Origin: Phyto melanocephala
Lineage: Eukaryota; Arthropoda; Insecta; Diptera; Rhinophoridae
Assembly (NCBI GenBank): GCA_941918925.1
Contig: OW799233.1
Location: 137,276,533 to 137,340,532, forward strand
Length of the DNA stretch: 64,000 bases
Reading direction: 5' to 3'
Positions 1 to 10,088 of the stretch are shown piece by piece (position 1 is the first letter of the stretch; the number at the start of each line of letters is the position of its first letter). Under the pieces are notes generated by a model. That model saw nothing but the letters and a program-made list of their open reading frames with translations. It was not told the origin of the DNA and ran no database searches. Both the position numbers and the translations under genes were made by a program.

Positions 1-601
1 ACCTTATAATTGAATTTGTTAGAACAACGACGATTTGTTATTTTAAATGTTTTTGAATATAATGTTCATATCATGCTATTTTTGTCATAACAATTTTTTA
101 ATCATACTTTTAAAAAAACAACCATATCGAAATTTTTACTTATAGTAAGCACTAAATGCAAACATACGCTTGATTATCGTGACAAAATATAAAATAAAAA
201 AAACTAAATATTTTGTGTTTTCGTCAACCAAGTATTATTACAGAGAGTATAATATTATCGTCGTGATTATATCGCAACCATAGTTTTTTTTTTTTGCGTG
301 TATAAAGATAAAGAGTGCTGATGATGAAATCGTTGCTAGTTTTAAAAATACATTAAACTCGTCTAATATTTGAACTTTAACTTAAAAATGTTTAAGGAAG
401 TTGAAAATTAAAAAAAATGAACTTAAGTTAGAATAAACGATTTAAAATTACCCTAAAAAAAGTTGGAAAAAATATTAATTTATAATTATAACTTATTATT
501 AATAATAAAACAAAAATATTTGTTATATAAATAAATTCACATTTTTGTCATATAAATAAATTCACATACTTAATGATTGTTTAATATATACTTTATTTTA
601 G
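1..601. other. AT-rich non-coding flank/intron upstream of the takeout-like exons
   Basis: No coding exon is recognisable. The next exon (602) begins in phase 1 and lacks a signal peptide, so this stretch is most likely the intron preceding it. A short direct duplication built on TATAAATAAATTCACAT occurs at about 522-567. Confidence 0.5.
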
Positions 602-694
602 CTGCATTTTTAAAGCCCTGTAAAATCTATGAGCCTGGATTCACAGCCTGTTCTACCGAAAGTACTCAGAGATTAATAAAGGAGATTGCAAATG
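602..694 (+). CDS. takeout-like exon (N-terminal cysteine pair)
   Basis: The acceptor AG is at 600-601 and the donor GTAAAG follows 694. The reading frame enters in phase 1. In-frame sequence extending upstream of 602 is intron, not a true start. Confidence 0.8.
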
Positions 695-3600
695 GTAAAG
701 TTATTAAAACTTATTGCATTTTAATTACATTAAGTGTTTTAATCAAAACTTGCAGGAATTCCGGAAGTAACTGCGGTCATTGGGTCCATTGATCCTATAA
801 AACTAAAAGAAATCAATTTTAAACAGGACAATACAGAAGCGGCCAGCTTAAGAGCGGACTTAACGAATTTACTTGCAACAGGATTAAAAGATCTAGTCAT
901 AAAAGAAAGCAAGTAAGTTAAATGATTTGTTTTTAAAATAAGAAAAGTTATTAAATGTTTAAAAAAAAAACAAGCTTATTAAAAAAGTTTTGTTTTAACT
1001 TTAAAGAAAAATTAAACAAATATTTTTTTTAATAATTCTTATTGCTCTTATTTGACCTTTATTTTATAAAATTTTTAATTGATTTTTCAAGCTCGGGGTC
1101 TTTAAAAATATTTGTTGATTTATTTATTATTCAATATTTCGCTACTCCTTTGTGTAGCATCTTCAGGAAAGAAATTGTGTGTTTTAACAAAATTTTATAT
1201 AATTTTCTAACATAAAAATATTTTATAAACATTTCAAAAAAAATTTTTTTTTTTGTTTTTTTTTTATATAAAACGTAGTATTACAAAAACTAACATAAAA
1301 ATTATTATATTAAAAATGTAACATAACAAAATATTAACACAAAATATTAATTACTAAATTTAAAGCTTGTGGGAATGTTATTTTTTGTGTATAAAACGCC
1401 TATAGTTCTGAGCAACATTATCTGTGTCTGCCTTAAAGTTAATTCTTTGTGTTCCTGGAATATTTATTATCTGTAGCATTTCTAACATATATCTACGTTT
1501 GTAATTATGTTCAATGTTTAGAACTGATACATTTTCAAATTTTGGATAGTGATTCGATTTAGAACAATGTGTTGCCAAAGCCGTTTTCTGTGAATTAATA
1601 TTGTCTCTGTACTGTTGGTCCGATCTATGTCCAGCTATTCTCGTCTTAAGTTTATTCTTTGTCGTACCTTTGTAAACCTTATTACAACTCTCATTATCAT
1701 TACCTTTACAAGATATTTTATATACTACATTTGACATGTCCCACTTATTTATTCTATCTTTTGTCTTACTAAATAGTCTACCTAATGTATTATATGTCCT
1801 ATAAGCTATTCCATATCTCTCAGAATCAAAGATTCTAGATTTCTTTAAACGTTCTGAAATTTGCGGCATATAAGTCATAAACTTGTAAATTTTCCGTTCT
1901 GTTATGTCTGAATAACTATTTTTATACCCTTCACACAGTGAAAAAGGGTATATATAGGTTTGTCATTCCGTGTGAAATTTCTACAATTTTGATTTCCGAC
2001 CCCATAAAGAATATATTTTCTGAAAGCTTATGAATAGGGGAGTCGATTAAGCCCTGTCAGTCTGTCCGTCTGACCGTCTGTCCATGTGTATGTTGAAATC
2101 AACTTTTTGAAGCCCCCCGAAATCGCTTGGACCCGGGTGAGGTATTAAATATCAGAAATATTCGGGAGTAGATCGGTATTGAAAATCAGAAACATCAATA
2201 CATAAACAACTGAGATATGAGCAAAAACCGTGTATACTGGTTAGAGAAAACGTGGCATCGAATCCCAGCTGAGCCAAAAAAAATTTTTTTTTATTTTTTT
2301 ATATTTTTTTTTTAATTTTTTTTTATTTTTTTTTTATTTTTTATTTAATATATTATTTATGTTTTTATTATTTTTTTTTATTTTATTTTGTATTATATTT
2401 ATTATATATATTTTAATTATTTGAAAAAATTTTTTTTTTAATTTTTTTTTAAATTTTTTTTTAAAATTTTTTTTTTATTTTATTTTTTTTTTAACATACA
2501 TACGTAAATTTATAATTTTACAATGGGATGTTTTTATATATGTATGTTTTTTATATGTATGTACGTATATCATATGAAATAATGATACAAACTACTGTTA
2601 TTGCATGACTACACGTTGTGAAGGGTATATAAGATTCGGCACGGCAGAATATAGCGCTCTTACTTGTTATTACTATTATCATTATTATTACTATTATTAT
2701 TACTATTATTATTATTATTATTATTATGATTTTTTCTAAATTGATTTAGCAAACTTTGAACTACTTGAATACTACGTTTTATAAAAAAAAAAAAAAAATT
2801 TTTAAATGTTTATAAAATATTTTTATGTTAGAAAATTATATAAAATTTTGTAAAAACACACAATTTCTTTCCTGAAGATGCTACACAAAGGAGTAGCGAA
2901 ATATTGAATAATAACACTGCTCTGCAAAAAATAATTTTTTGTCTTCCCATTTAATAAAACTATGTGGACTATATGGATTTTGACGTGCTGAACTCAAATC
3001 CGTTGTCGGTTTTTTTCCATCAGATCGGGATTTTTTTTTATGGGCGTGGCAAATTTTTCCCCCTAAATTAGTCAGGTACGGAGACTTATTTCCTCCTAAC
3101 TCGAGAATCAGTCATCCGATTTTCAAAAATAAAACACCAAAAAATGTGCAACAAAATTGTATTTATTTTAATGGAATAAAATTTTTCTCTGTCTCTTATC
3201 GTTTTGAAGTTATTTAGAAATTAATGGAGAAAAAAAATTTTTTTCGTGCAAAATTCGTCTAATTTTTCAATTTAAAAATGGAATTAAAAAAAATTTAAGG
3301 CAAATATTCAACATTTTAAACTTTTTTCTGAGAGATACTTGTCTTGGAAATAAAACAAGCCATAAACCATAAAAATCGGTTAAAAAATGTGGATTTTATT
3401 GTCAATTTACCGCAGGTACCCAATATTGTAATGCAACCAGCCTTACTTATGATATAAGTAACATTTCGTTAGGTGAGCAGGTAATGGAACTAAAGTACAA
3501 CGGTATTTTACATAGTTCTTGGAATTAATATTTATAACAGTATTTTTCAATTACCTGTGATTTCAAATTAAGAACATTAGGGTAGATTCTGGTATTTATT

Positions 3601-6600
3601 GTATATATAGAAGCTAATGGGCAATAAGTAAGTCACTTTTAATTTGAATATCGTGCGGTTAAAATCGGCAACAGTCAATAGATCTTATAGTGTACTTTGT
3701 TATTGTGTAAAGAAATAAAGCAATTAAAGAATCCACAAACGCTTTCATATTACAAAATGTCAAGGACTTGTAACAAATCTCTAAATTTATTTTGTTACGT
3801 ATGTGGCGATCTAACTTTAAGTTCTCAACGGGAGACAATATCTTCCAAGGTTAAAGATGCTTATTGCCGTTATTTTTGGTTTCCTATCAATGATAGAGAT
3901 AAAAATTGGGTCCGAAAATATGTTTTAGTAGCTGTGGTAAGTCCTTAAAAGGTTGGTTAAAAGGAAGTCATAAGTCTTTATGAAGCCGTTTATGAAGCCA
4001 GCGATTTGGAGTGAACCACAAAATCACCAAAATGATTGCTACTTTTGCCATTATAAAATACGTGGGTTTACGAAAAAAACAAAAAATAAAGGTACATATC
4101 CAAATACTTTATGCGTCAAATGACCAGTTTTCCAGTTTACAAGTAAATTTTTACCTCCATTGCCTCCTACAGACGATGAAGATGATGGGATTTCTGCAGC
4201 AACTGAATCCACTTACGCCAGCATGGGTGTTTCTTCGCATTCGTTTGGAAGTCCAACGAGTACACCTTATTTTCCGAATTAAACTGATATGAATAACTTT
4301 GTTTGTAAATCAAGGTTTTAAAAAAATCAAGTCTGAGCTTCTTGCATCCCAATCGAAAGAATGGAGTTTGGTGCAAACGGATGTTAACGTCTCTTACTTT
4401 CGAAATAAAGAAAACCTTTTTTAATATATATCAGCAAAGAGAAAGGTTTGATATTTTGCGATAATGCTGATGGACTTTTGCCTCAACTGTGTTTCAGTCA
4501 TAAATCTCAGGATTGGCGGCTTGTTATTGATTCATCCAAGACAAGTTTAAAAGCCGTTTTACTTCACAATGGCAACAAATTTCCATTGGTCCCACTCGCG
4601 TATGCAAGAAATATGAAAGAAAACTATTGTAGCATGAAGATGATACTACAAAAAATTAAATATTCCCATTACTCATGGAACGTATGTGCAGATTTGAAAG
4701 TTTGTTAAATGAATTGCAAAGTGGATATACTAAGTTTTATTGCTTATTATGTAGATGGGATAGCCGCGCAAAAGAAAAACACTACAATGCTAAAATTTGA
4801 CCGAAAAGAGTAAATTTTATTCCAGAAAAAAAAATGTGGCAGAAGAGCCTTAAAAACAAAAGGAACAAACTCTTCTCTTCATATAAAGCTAGGCTAGCTT
4901 CATAAAGTCAAGGCAATGAACAAGGATGGTAAAGCCTTTCTATACATAAAGAGCGAATTTCCTAGAATCAGAGATGCTAAAGTAAAAGAAGGTATTTTTG
5001 TAGGTCCACAAATACGACAGCTTATGAAGGACGTGGTCTTCAGAAAGAAATTGAATGATGTAGAAGAAAGAGCATGGACAGCTTAAGCTACTTTTTTATT
5101 TTAACAATGTTTCCTTAATAAAAATTAATAATTATTAACAAAAATTTTGTGTTATTTTAAGTAAAATAGCCTGTAAATATTTTAATTTTTTATTGAAATT
5201 TGAAGTTATCTAAGGGTGACGACAGGGTGGGTGCTTTAAGCGAGGCGTTGCTACAAAATTACAATCTGGCAAATTTTTTTGCTTGTATATGTTTTAGTTG
5301 TACGAAAATAGATAGAAATAAAAAGTTGTTATTCATTGATGCTACAAGGCGCTTTAGTGCGCCCACTCTGACGTTGTTTGCTGCATTACACATATTTGGT
5401 CAATATTGGGTACCTGCGGTAAATTTACAATAAAATCCACATTTTTTAACCGATTTTTATGGTTTATGGCTTGTTTTATTTCCAAGACAAGTAGCTCTTA
5501 GAAAAAGGTTTAAAATGTTGAATATTTGCCTTAATTTTTTTTTAATTTCATTTTTAAATTGAAAAATATGACGAATTTTGCACGAAAAAAATTTTTTTTC
5601 TCCATTAATTTCTAAATAACTCCAAAACGATAAGAGATAGAGAAAAATTTTATTCCATTGAAATGAAAACAATTTGGTTACACATTTTTTGGTGTTTTAT
5701 TTTTGAAAATCAGATGACTGGTTCTCGAGTTAGGATTAAATATGTGTCCGTACCTGACTAATTTAGGGGGAAAAATTTGCCACGCCCATAAAAAAAAATC
5801 CCGATCTGATGGAAAAAAACCGACAACGGATTTGAGTTCAGCTCGTCAAAATCCATATAGTCCACATAGTTTTATTAAATGGAGGATTTTGCTGCAGAGC
5901 AGTGTAATCAACAAATATTTATAAAGACCTCGAGCATGAAAAATCAATTAAAAATTTTTTTAATAATAATATAAAAAAAATTTTAATCCAATAACAAATT
6001 TTGTTAAAAATTATCTCTAGCAAGAACATTCTTTATACAAAAAAAATTTAACTTAAATTATAAACCTGTGTGAGATATTATATGTCAAGCTGCCTATTCA
6101 TAAAATCTTTATAGAGGATCTATAGAACAAATTTTCTACAGGAATCTTATTTTTAAACCTCTTGCTTTAGTTTTTATGAATTACATCGCCAATGTGTATA
6201 ACAATTTAAAAATTCGACGAGATACACTCCTAACACTAACACCCTGTTAAAAAATAAGCTTTAAACCCATTGTACACGAAATGTAAAAAGCCACATACGT
6301 ATGTGGCTGTGACGTAATTTTGACGTCATCATAAAGAATAAATGTATCCGCTTCGGCCAAGTGTGTTTCGTTTGCATTTCTGGATTAAAATACATTTTGT
6401 TTAATGTCATAATCTTACCGCATGCAGCCACTACGACTTTTTTCAAAAATGTAACCAAAGTGCCGAACATTTTAGTGACGTCAGACCCACATGTGCGTGT
6501 GGGTTTTTACATCTCGTGTACTATATAGGCTTTATAATGTAATATATCAGTATTGACAATTATTTCAATTCATTTAAGAGTCAGCAAAAAAGACTTCAGT

Positions 6601-7125
6601 TGGTTGACCAAAATCTTTATACCAAAATTTAAACTAGAGGGCCACTACAAAATGGATGGACGTATTTTGCTTTTGCCTCTTAATGGCGAGGGACATTTTG
6701 TTATTGAAATTGGTAAGTGTATTCTGACGACTACGTAAAAAAACCTTCTTAAAGTCTGAAGTTCCTTTTTCTTTCCCTTTTTAGACAACATGGATATTGT
6801 GATGCGTACCAAAACGAAACTCATCGAAAAGGGTGGCTTTACTTTCTACAACATCACTAGCATTAAAGTCGACTTAGAAATATCGAAACTGTTCACACAA
6901 TTTGATGATCTCTTTGGTGGTAACAATAAAGAAATAGAGCGTAGCACAAATGAGTCGTTTAATAAGAATTGGAAAGATTTCTTTGAAGCTTTACGTCCTC
7001 TTATTAACGAGACAGTAGAACGAGCACTTTTTGATATTTTATATCCGGTGTTTTTGTTAATACCCGCCAATTTTATGATTGGTGATATACCAAGTCCGGA
7101 GAAATTGTATGGCAGGAATCAGTGA
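602..7125 (+). CDS. takeout/JHBP-family secreted protein (4 of its exons, 5' end missing)
   Basis: Exons 602-694, 756-912, 6585-6712 and 6785-7125 join in consistent phases (1, 2, 1) with GT/AG at every junction, giving about 240 residues. Seen: the cysteine pair near the start (LKPC then TAC), the GIPE turn, the segment FKLEGHYKMDGRILLLPLNG, which is the central beta-sheet signature of the family, and a C-terminal NKNWKDFFEALRPLI helix. Known: this family (DUF233, haemolymph juvenile hormone-binding/takeout) comprises secreted tubular lipid-ligand carriers of about 240-250 residues. The signal peptide exon is not in the window. The stop (7123-7125) is followed by AATAAA at 7132. The intron 913-6584 is swollen by transposons. 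I cannot say which paralogue it is or what ligand it binds. Confidence 0.86.
756..912 (+). CDS. takeout-like exon (GIPEV... segment)
   Basis: Acceptor TTGCAG precedes 756 and donor GTAAGT follows 912. A Gly codon is split across the junction with the previous exon, and the exon leaves phase 2. Confidence 0.85.
1066..1916 (-). mobile_element. Penelope-like element, 3' part, left arm of inverted pair
   Basis: This is the 3' portion of a PLE in minus orientation, within the takeout-like intron. It contains the end of the ORF (1378-1878) and a 3' region that closes with the motif GATGCTACACAAAGGAGTAG (reverse strand). The outer ~55 bp (1066-1123) reappear inverted at 5905-5967, and 1126-1285 reappear inverted at about 2760-2914. 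Together these define an inverted-pair PLE later split by two other elements. Confidence 0.75.
1378..1878 (-). pseudogene. Penelope-like GIY-YIG endonuclease fragment
   Basis: 166 codons are open to a stop at the 3' side. They correspond to the C-terminal part of a PLE protein: a linker, then the GIY-YIG endonuclease region with VYKIS...C and KVYKGTTKNKLKTRIAGH. The 'YIG' half of the motif reads YKG here, whereas the two copies near 52 kb read YIG, so catalytic competence is doubtful. The reverse transcriptase domain is absent. About 75% similar by eye to the fragments at 51602-52304 and 55961-56480. A dead, 5'-truncated copy. Confidence 0.82.
1917..2675 (+). mobile_element. GTCY-microsatellite interspersed element (mini-me/DINE-like), copy a
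   Basis: The head forms a hairpin (ATACCCTT...AAGGGTAT, 1923-1952). A GTCY run (GTCTGTCCGTCTGACC) lies near 2060-2090, then a long T-rich tract. The tail is GTGAAGGGTATATAAGATTC followed by an ATTCGGC stem and CTCTTACTTGTT. The same ends recur at 38811-39687, about 59430-59765, 62488-63275 and 63289-64000. Known: mini-me and DINE-1/Helentron repeats of flies carry GTCY microsatellites; the placement is by analogy. Confidence 0.7.
2676..2760. repeat. ATT trinucleotide-rich microsatellite
   Basis: Imperfect (ATT)n with interspersed ACT units directly after the GTCY element and before the inverted PLE arm. Confidence 0.8.
2760..2914 (+). mobile_element. Penelope-like 3' end, inverted copy (right arm, proximal part)
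   Basis: Reverse complement of about 1126-1285, including the motif GATGCTACACAAAGGAGTAG. The arm is cut at 2914 by the CACTG-ended transposon and resumes at 5905. Confidence 0.75.
2915..3428 (+). repeat. left long terminal inverted repeat of the CACTG element
   Basis: 514 bp. The inner edge is the phrase ACCGCAGGTACCCAATATTG, found inverted at the inner edge of the right copy. It contains ATGGGCGTGGC, a phrase shared with the Helitron repeats near 20 kb. Confidence 0.82.
3697..5085 (+). pseudogene. decayed transposon protein with Cys-rich N-terminus
   Basis: Pieces in different frames read in order: NLFCYVCGDLTLSSQRE (about 3800), a shifted KGWLKGSHKSL stretch (3948-3985), GLIFCDNADGLL (4448), WRLVIDSSKTSLKAVLLHNG (4510-4570), and EGIFVGPQIRQLM (4985-5030) ending in a stop near 5085. 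The order and wording match a widespread uncharacterised arthropod protein family with an N-terminal CxxC zinc-binding-like region. I recall that family as repeat-associated but cannot name it. Stops and frameshifts make this copy dead. It is probably the former transposase or an accessory protein of the element that carries it. Confidence 0.6.
5401..5904 (-). repeat. right long terminal inverted repeat of the CACTG element
   Basis: Inverted copy of 2915-3428, 504 bp. It differs mainly by small indels and substitutions, for instance near the tip where the left copy has an A-run. Confidence 0.82.
5905..5967 (+). mobile_element. Penelope-like right arm, distal part
   Basis: Inverted counterpart of 1066-1123 (CAACAAATATTT...AAAGACC...GAGC...GAAAAATCAATT). 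It resumes the arm interrupted at 2914 and marks the outer border of the PLE locus. Confidence 0.7.
5968..6271. repeat. non-coding intron with a small foldback
   Basis: AT-rich intron. 6093-6185 has weakly inverted ends (ATTCATAAAA ... TTTTTATGAAT). Its core resembles segments at 60600-60700 and 62195-62275. Nothing coding is seen. Confidence 0.35.
6272..6521. mobile_element. 250-bp MITE with ~25-bp inverted ends
   Basis: The left end GTACACGAAATGTAAAAA is matched inverted at the right end (GTACACGAGATGTAAAAA on the other strand). Next to each end sits a perfect or near-perfect small palindrome: CCACATACGTATGTGG at 6291 and CCCACATGTGCGTGTGGG at 6486. Non-coding; it lies 63 bp before a takeout-like exon. 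No clear target duplication. Confidence 0.65.
6585..6712 (+). CDS. takeout-like exon (central beta-sheet signature)
   Basis: Acceptor AG at 6583-6584, donor GTAAGT after 6712. It continues the frame left by exon 756-912 across a 5.67-kb transposon-filled intron. Confidence 0.87.
6785..7125 (+). CDS. takeout-like terminal exon
   Basis: The acceptor TTTTTAG ends at 6784. 113 codons end in TGA at 7123-7125. Polyadenylation signals AATAAA lie at 7132 and just after 7140. Confidence 0.88.
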
Positions 7126-7337
7126 TGAACGAATAAAAGAATAAATTAATTAATTTTTGTTTTCGAATATTGTGCCAGAAGCAAAAATTTTAAAAGATAT
7201 AGAGAGTAAAACTAATTTTAACGAAATTTACTTTAAAAATTATATAAAAAAAATTATCTAAAATTTTTTTTTTAAAAATTTTGTACATAATTTTTATAGT
7301 ACTAAACTTTTTGATTTTTTTTTTTTTTCTTCTTTTA
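7126..7337. other. 3' flank of the takeout-like gene
   Basis: Holds the polyadenylation signals at 7132-7146 and AT-rich sequence; no coding signal. Confidence 0.5.
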
Positions 7338-7923
7338 CCCAGCAAAAAAAGACATGCAAAAGAAATGGTGAATTCATAAGTTCAACCCATTATGAAGTGG
7401 TTCAATTTCGGTGAATCATGCATGAATTTAACACTAACGTGTCATTGGATAGCATGTGTTCATATGAATATATTAACGAAATTTACTTCATTCTAATAAC
7501 TGCGTAAAACGCATACACAGTAGATGAAAACATACCCTCGTTCTTAAGTTAATAATGTTTCTTTACATGAATTGTTTAAGATATTTTGCATGTTTTTTGA
7601 AGCACATCATATCTGTGACTTGAAGCTAAAAGGGCGAATGTCACTTTTTTGCTATTTTGAGTTAATCATTGCATAGATTTGTTTTCTTGCTCTTTTTCAT
7701 TATGGTAAAACTACTAAAGTCATACTTAACCCAGAACCACTTTATAAATAAAATGCTGGTCAATGTCACTATGAAAGCATCTATAAAAGTTAAAGTTAAA
7801 TTCAAGTTTTCTCAAAAGTAATTATTTTGACATTGGCCCTTTTAGCTCCAAGCCACAGATATATGGCTAACTATTTTAGATTTGTTATTCACATTGAACT
7901 AGTGCAAATTTTTTTTTGCTGTG
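7338..7923. mobile_element. MITE-like foldback with CAGCAAAAAAA ends
   Basis: The termini CAGCAAAAAAA (7340) and TTTTTTTTTGCTG (ending 7921) are inverted. A second, 35-bp inverted pair lies inside (7609-7643 and 7828-7862, around ATCTGTG and GCTAAAAGGGC). Non-coding. Confidence 0.5.
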
Positions 7924-8301
7924 TATTTATTGAATATATATTTTAAAAAATGTACACTAACACTGTGTAACAGTGTCAATGTCAATGTGGACTTTAATAT
8001 ACAGACCAAGTGTCAACTATAAAATGTAAATTATGTAATAAAATTTTGAAACGAAATTTTTAAAAAAGGATGGAAAAACAATTATCAAAAATTTTGACAA
8101 AACGACTATAACAAACACATCACGCCTTTCATTGTTTTAAAAAAGGTCTTTTCTCTAAATCGTTTTTCATCAGATACCTCCGATTGTTTATAAAATATAT
8201 ATTTTATGGGGTAGCAAATTAATTTTATAGAAATGAAAAACAGAATGAAGAGGCTTTCTAAAGATGTGTAACCTTGTCCCTATATTTGAAAGTTATAACG
8301 C
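7924..8301. other. AT-rich intergenic stretch
   Basis: Between two foldback elements. I see no gene, RNA or repeat boundary in it. Confidence 0.4.
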
Positions 8302-8728
8302 GGGTCTCCACGTAGCAATTTGCATTGCTAAGCATAAGCAAAAACGTCGGCAGAATAACGGCACTTTATTGCTAAAGTATGTTTTTTTATTTCATTGGGT
8401 GGAGAACACGGCCCAAGTCATTTATTTATAAAATTTAATATTTTTGTTTTAACTTGAATGGTTTTTTTTTTTGGAATACCTCACTGTTAATTATTATCAA
8501 GTAAAATTATTTTAATTTTTAATTGTTTCTGCAAAGAAATACAAAAAATTCAAAGAAAATTAAACGATTTTGATAGATTATTGCGGCAATAATTGCTCAA
8601 GCAATCAGCAGAGCAATTATTGCGGAATAAATTGCTACATATAGCAATTTTCGGTCTACACGTTGCAATCTCTATGGACGCAATCAAATTCGACTATTTC
8701 GGTAATAAATATTGCTATGTGGAGACCC
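8302..8728. mobile_element. 427-bp MITE, GGGTCTCCAC(G/A)TAGCAAT ends
   Basis: An 18-bp inverted terminal repeat at 8302-8319 and 8711-8728, differing at one base. The interior repeats GCAAT/ATTGC many times in both orientations. Non-coding; target duplication not clear. Confidence 0.65.
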
Positions 8729-9070
8729 CGGGTAACAATCAAACTTAAATTAGCTGTCATAGAAACCAGTGTTACCAATTTAAAGTTCTTATTATAAATA
8801 AATAAAAAGGAAAAAAATCGAATTAAAAAAAATTTATTTTAGAGTTTTTTTTTCTAAAAGATCTGAAAATATGTATAGAATTATTAGCAAGTTTTCTTTA
8901 AATAACGATTTAGTATTAATTTAATGTAAGGTAACGTAGGTTGATCACCTTAATTCGACAAAATTTCCTCTGTGCAATTGTTAAGGTTATTCTGGATAGT
9001 GGGTTGCCAATTGTGTTTGCTTCACTTTCCCATTAGTCTCCCTATGATCCAGTGGATATTAAGGAATCAT
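8729..9070. other. AT-rich intergenic stretch
   Basis: No coding potential or repeat boundary recognised. Confidence 0.4.
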
Positions 9071-9320
9071 ATCGTTGGTCACAAGTAAAAAGTCGCTAGT
9101 TCAAGTATTTGTAACTTCAAAGGAGAAGGTAAAAACGTAATAGAAGCAGCATTATATAATGAAGCTTCGTTTGTAAAATTCCTTGTAAAAATGTAATTTT
9201 TGATACTTTTACTTTTAATTTTTGTGTCGAGGTGTATTTATGTGAAATGTATTGGAATCACTTAATTCAATCAATTTCAAAAATATACGATTTTGGGCCT
9301 TTCTACTTGTGACCAGCGAT
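9071..9320. mobile_element. 250-bp MITE-like foldback
   Basis: ATCGTTGGTCACAAGTA at 9071 is inverted at 9303-9320 (TACTTGTGACCAGCGAT) with one mismatch. Interior non-coding. Confidence 0.5.
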
Positions 9321-9911
9321 GTAAATTTATAATTCTTTTATATATTTAATTTTTTTAATTAAAACTTTTTTGTAGAGATTAAACAAAAAATAATCTTAAA
9401 TTTTGTTTTTGTTCATAAATAATTTTTACAATAAAATAATTACATTTACATACATACATATGTACATATAATATATAAAAATGTAATAAAAATAAAAATT
9501 TAAATCGTATTCACATTCAAAGGTCATACAAATAAATTTGCATCAGTATTCTGACTAAAAAATGGTAATAATCATTAATATTTTCTAACTAATTTTATGC
9601 ATTTTAATATAATTCTTCAAAAAAACATTTCAAATAATTGAAATGTCAACAAAAGCTTTAATTAAATAAACAATAATATTTTATTAACAAATCTTTAAAT
9701 AAATGCATTAAGTTATATTTTAAATAAAAATTATTTCGTTAATAAGTTTTTCTTCGCATTAAAGCTTACAAGAAATTCAGTGCAACTGTTGAAGAGAAAG
9801 AGAATGTAACACTATACGAAAAAGAAAACTTAACAATGTAATTAAATTTAAATATTTTATAATCCATAAGTTAACTAATCATTTTGAAGATAACATTTTT
9901 AAGCTCCCAAT
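9321..9911. other. 3' flank of the carbonic anhydrase gene
   Basis: AT-rich intergenic sequence between convergent genes. A minus-strand AATAAA (plus TTTATT) lies at 9680-9685 and could be the polyadenylation signal of the gene ending at 9912; weak on its own. Confidence 0.4.
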
Positions 9912-10088
9912 TCAATGGAACCAATCCCATTTTTGATAATCAACTTCCGATTTTAATCGAGCAATTTGAGTATGTTGAGTGTTACCATTGCGCATGAAAA
10001 TACGACGATTGCCCAATGGTTGTAATTGACGAAAGTTATCGACTAAAGCACCTTCCTGATTATCGGATAATTGCCGAAAACGAGAAAT
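9912..10088 (-). CDS. carbonic anhydrase terminal exon
   Basis: Begins at the acceptor TTACAG and ends with TGA at plus 9912-9914. Encodes ISRFRQLSDNQEG and LQPLGNRR, the usual C-terminal strand of the fold. Confidence 0.9.
   Translation of the reverse strand: MSRFRQLSDNQEGALVDNFRQLQPLGNRRIFMRNGNTQHTQIARLKSEVDYQKWDWFH

Larger units (their letters stand above)
2915..5904 (+). mobile_element. 2990-bp DNA transposon with ~510-bp terminal inverted repeats, CACTG ends
   Basis: It begins CACTGCTCTGCA and ends TGCAGAGCAGTG. The left TIR (2915-3428) is matched by the right TIR (5401-5904) at high identity. It interrupts a PLE arm, and TAA is duplicated on both sides (2912-2914, 5905-5907), which fits a 3-bp target duplication. 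CACTR ends with a short duplication are typical of the CMC (CACTA/Mirage/Chapaev) group, but I assign this only from the ends. The interior carries a decayed protein gene (about 3754-5085). Confidence 0.8.

Noticed and set aside
577..792. Frame that would start the takeout-like gene at 577
   Set aside because: Begins at TTG in intronic sequence and ignores the splice sites at 600-601 and 695-696.
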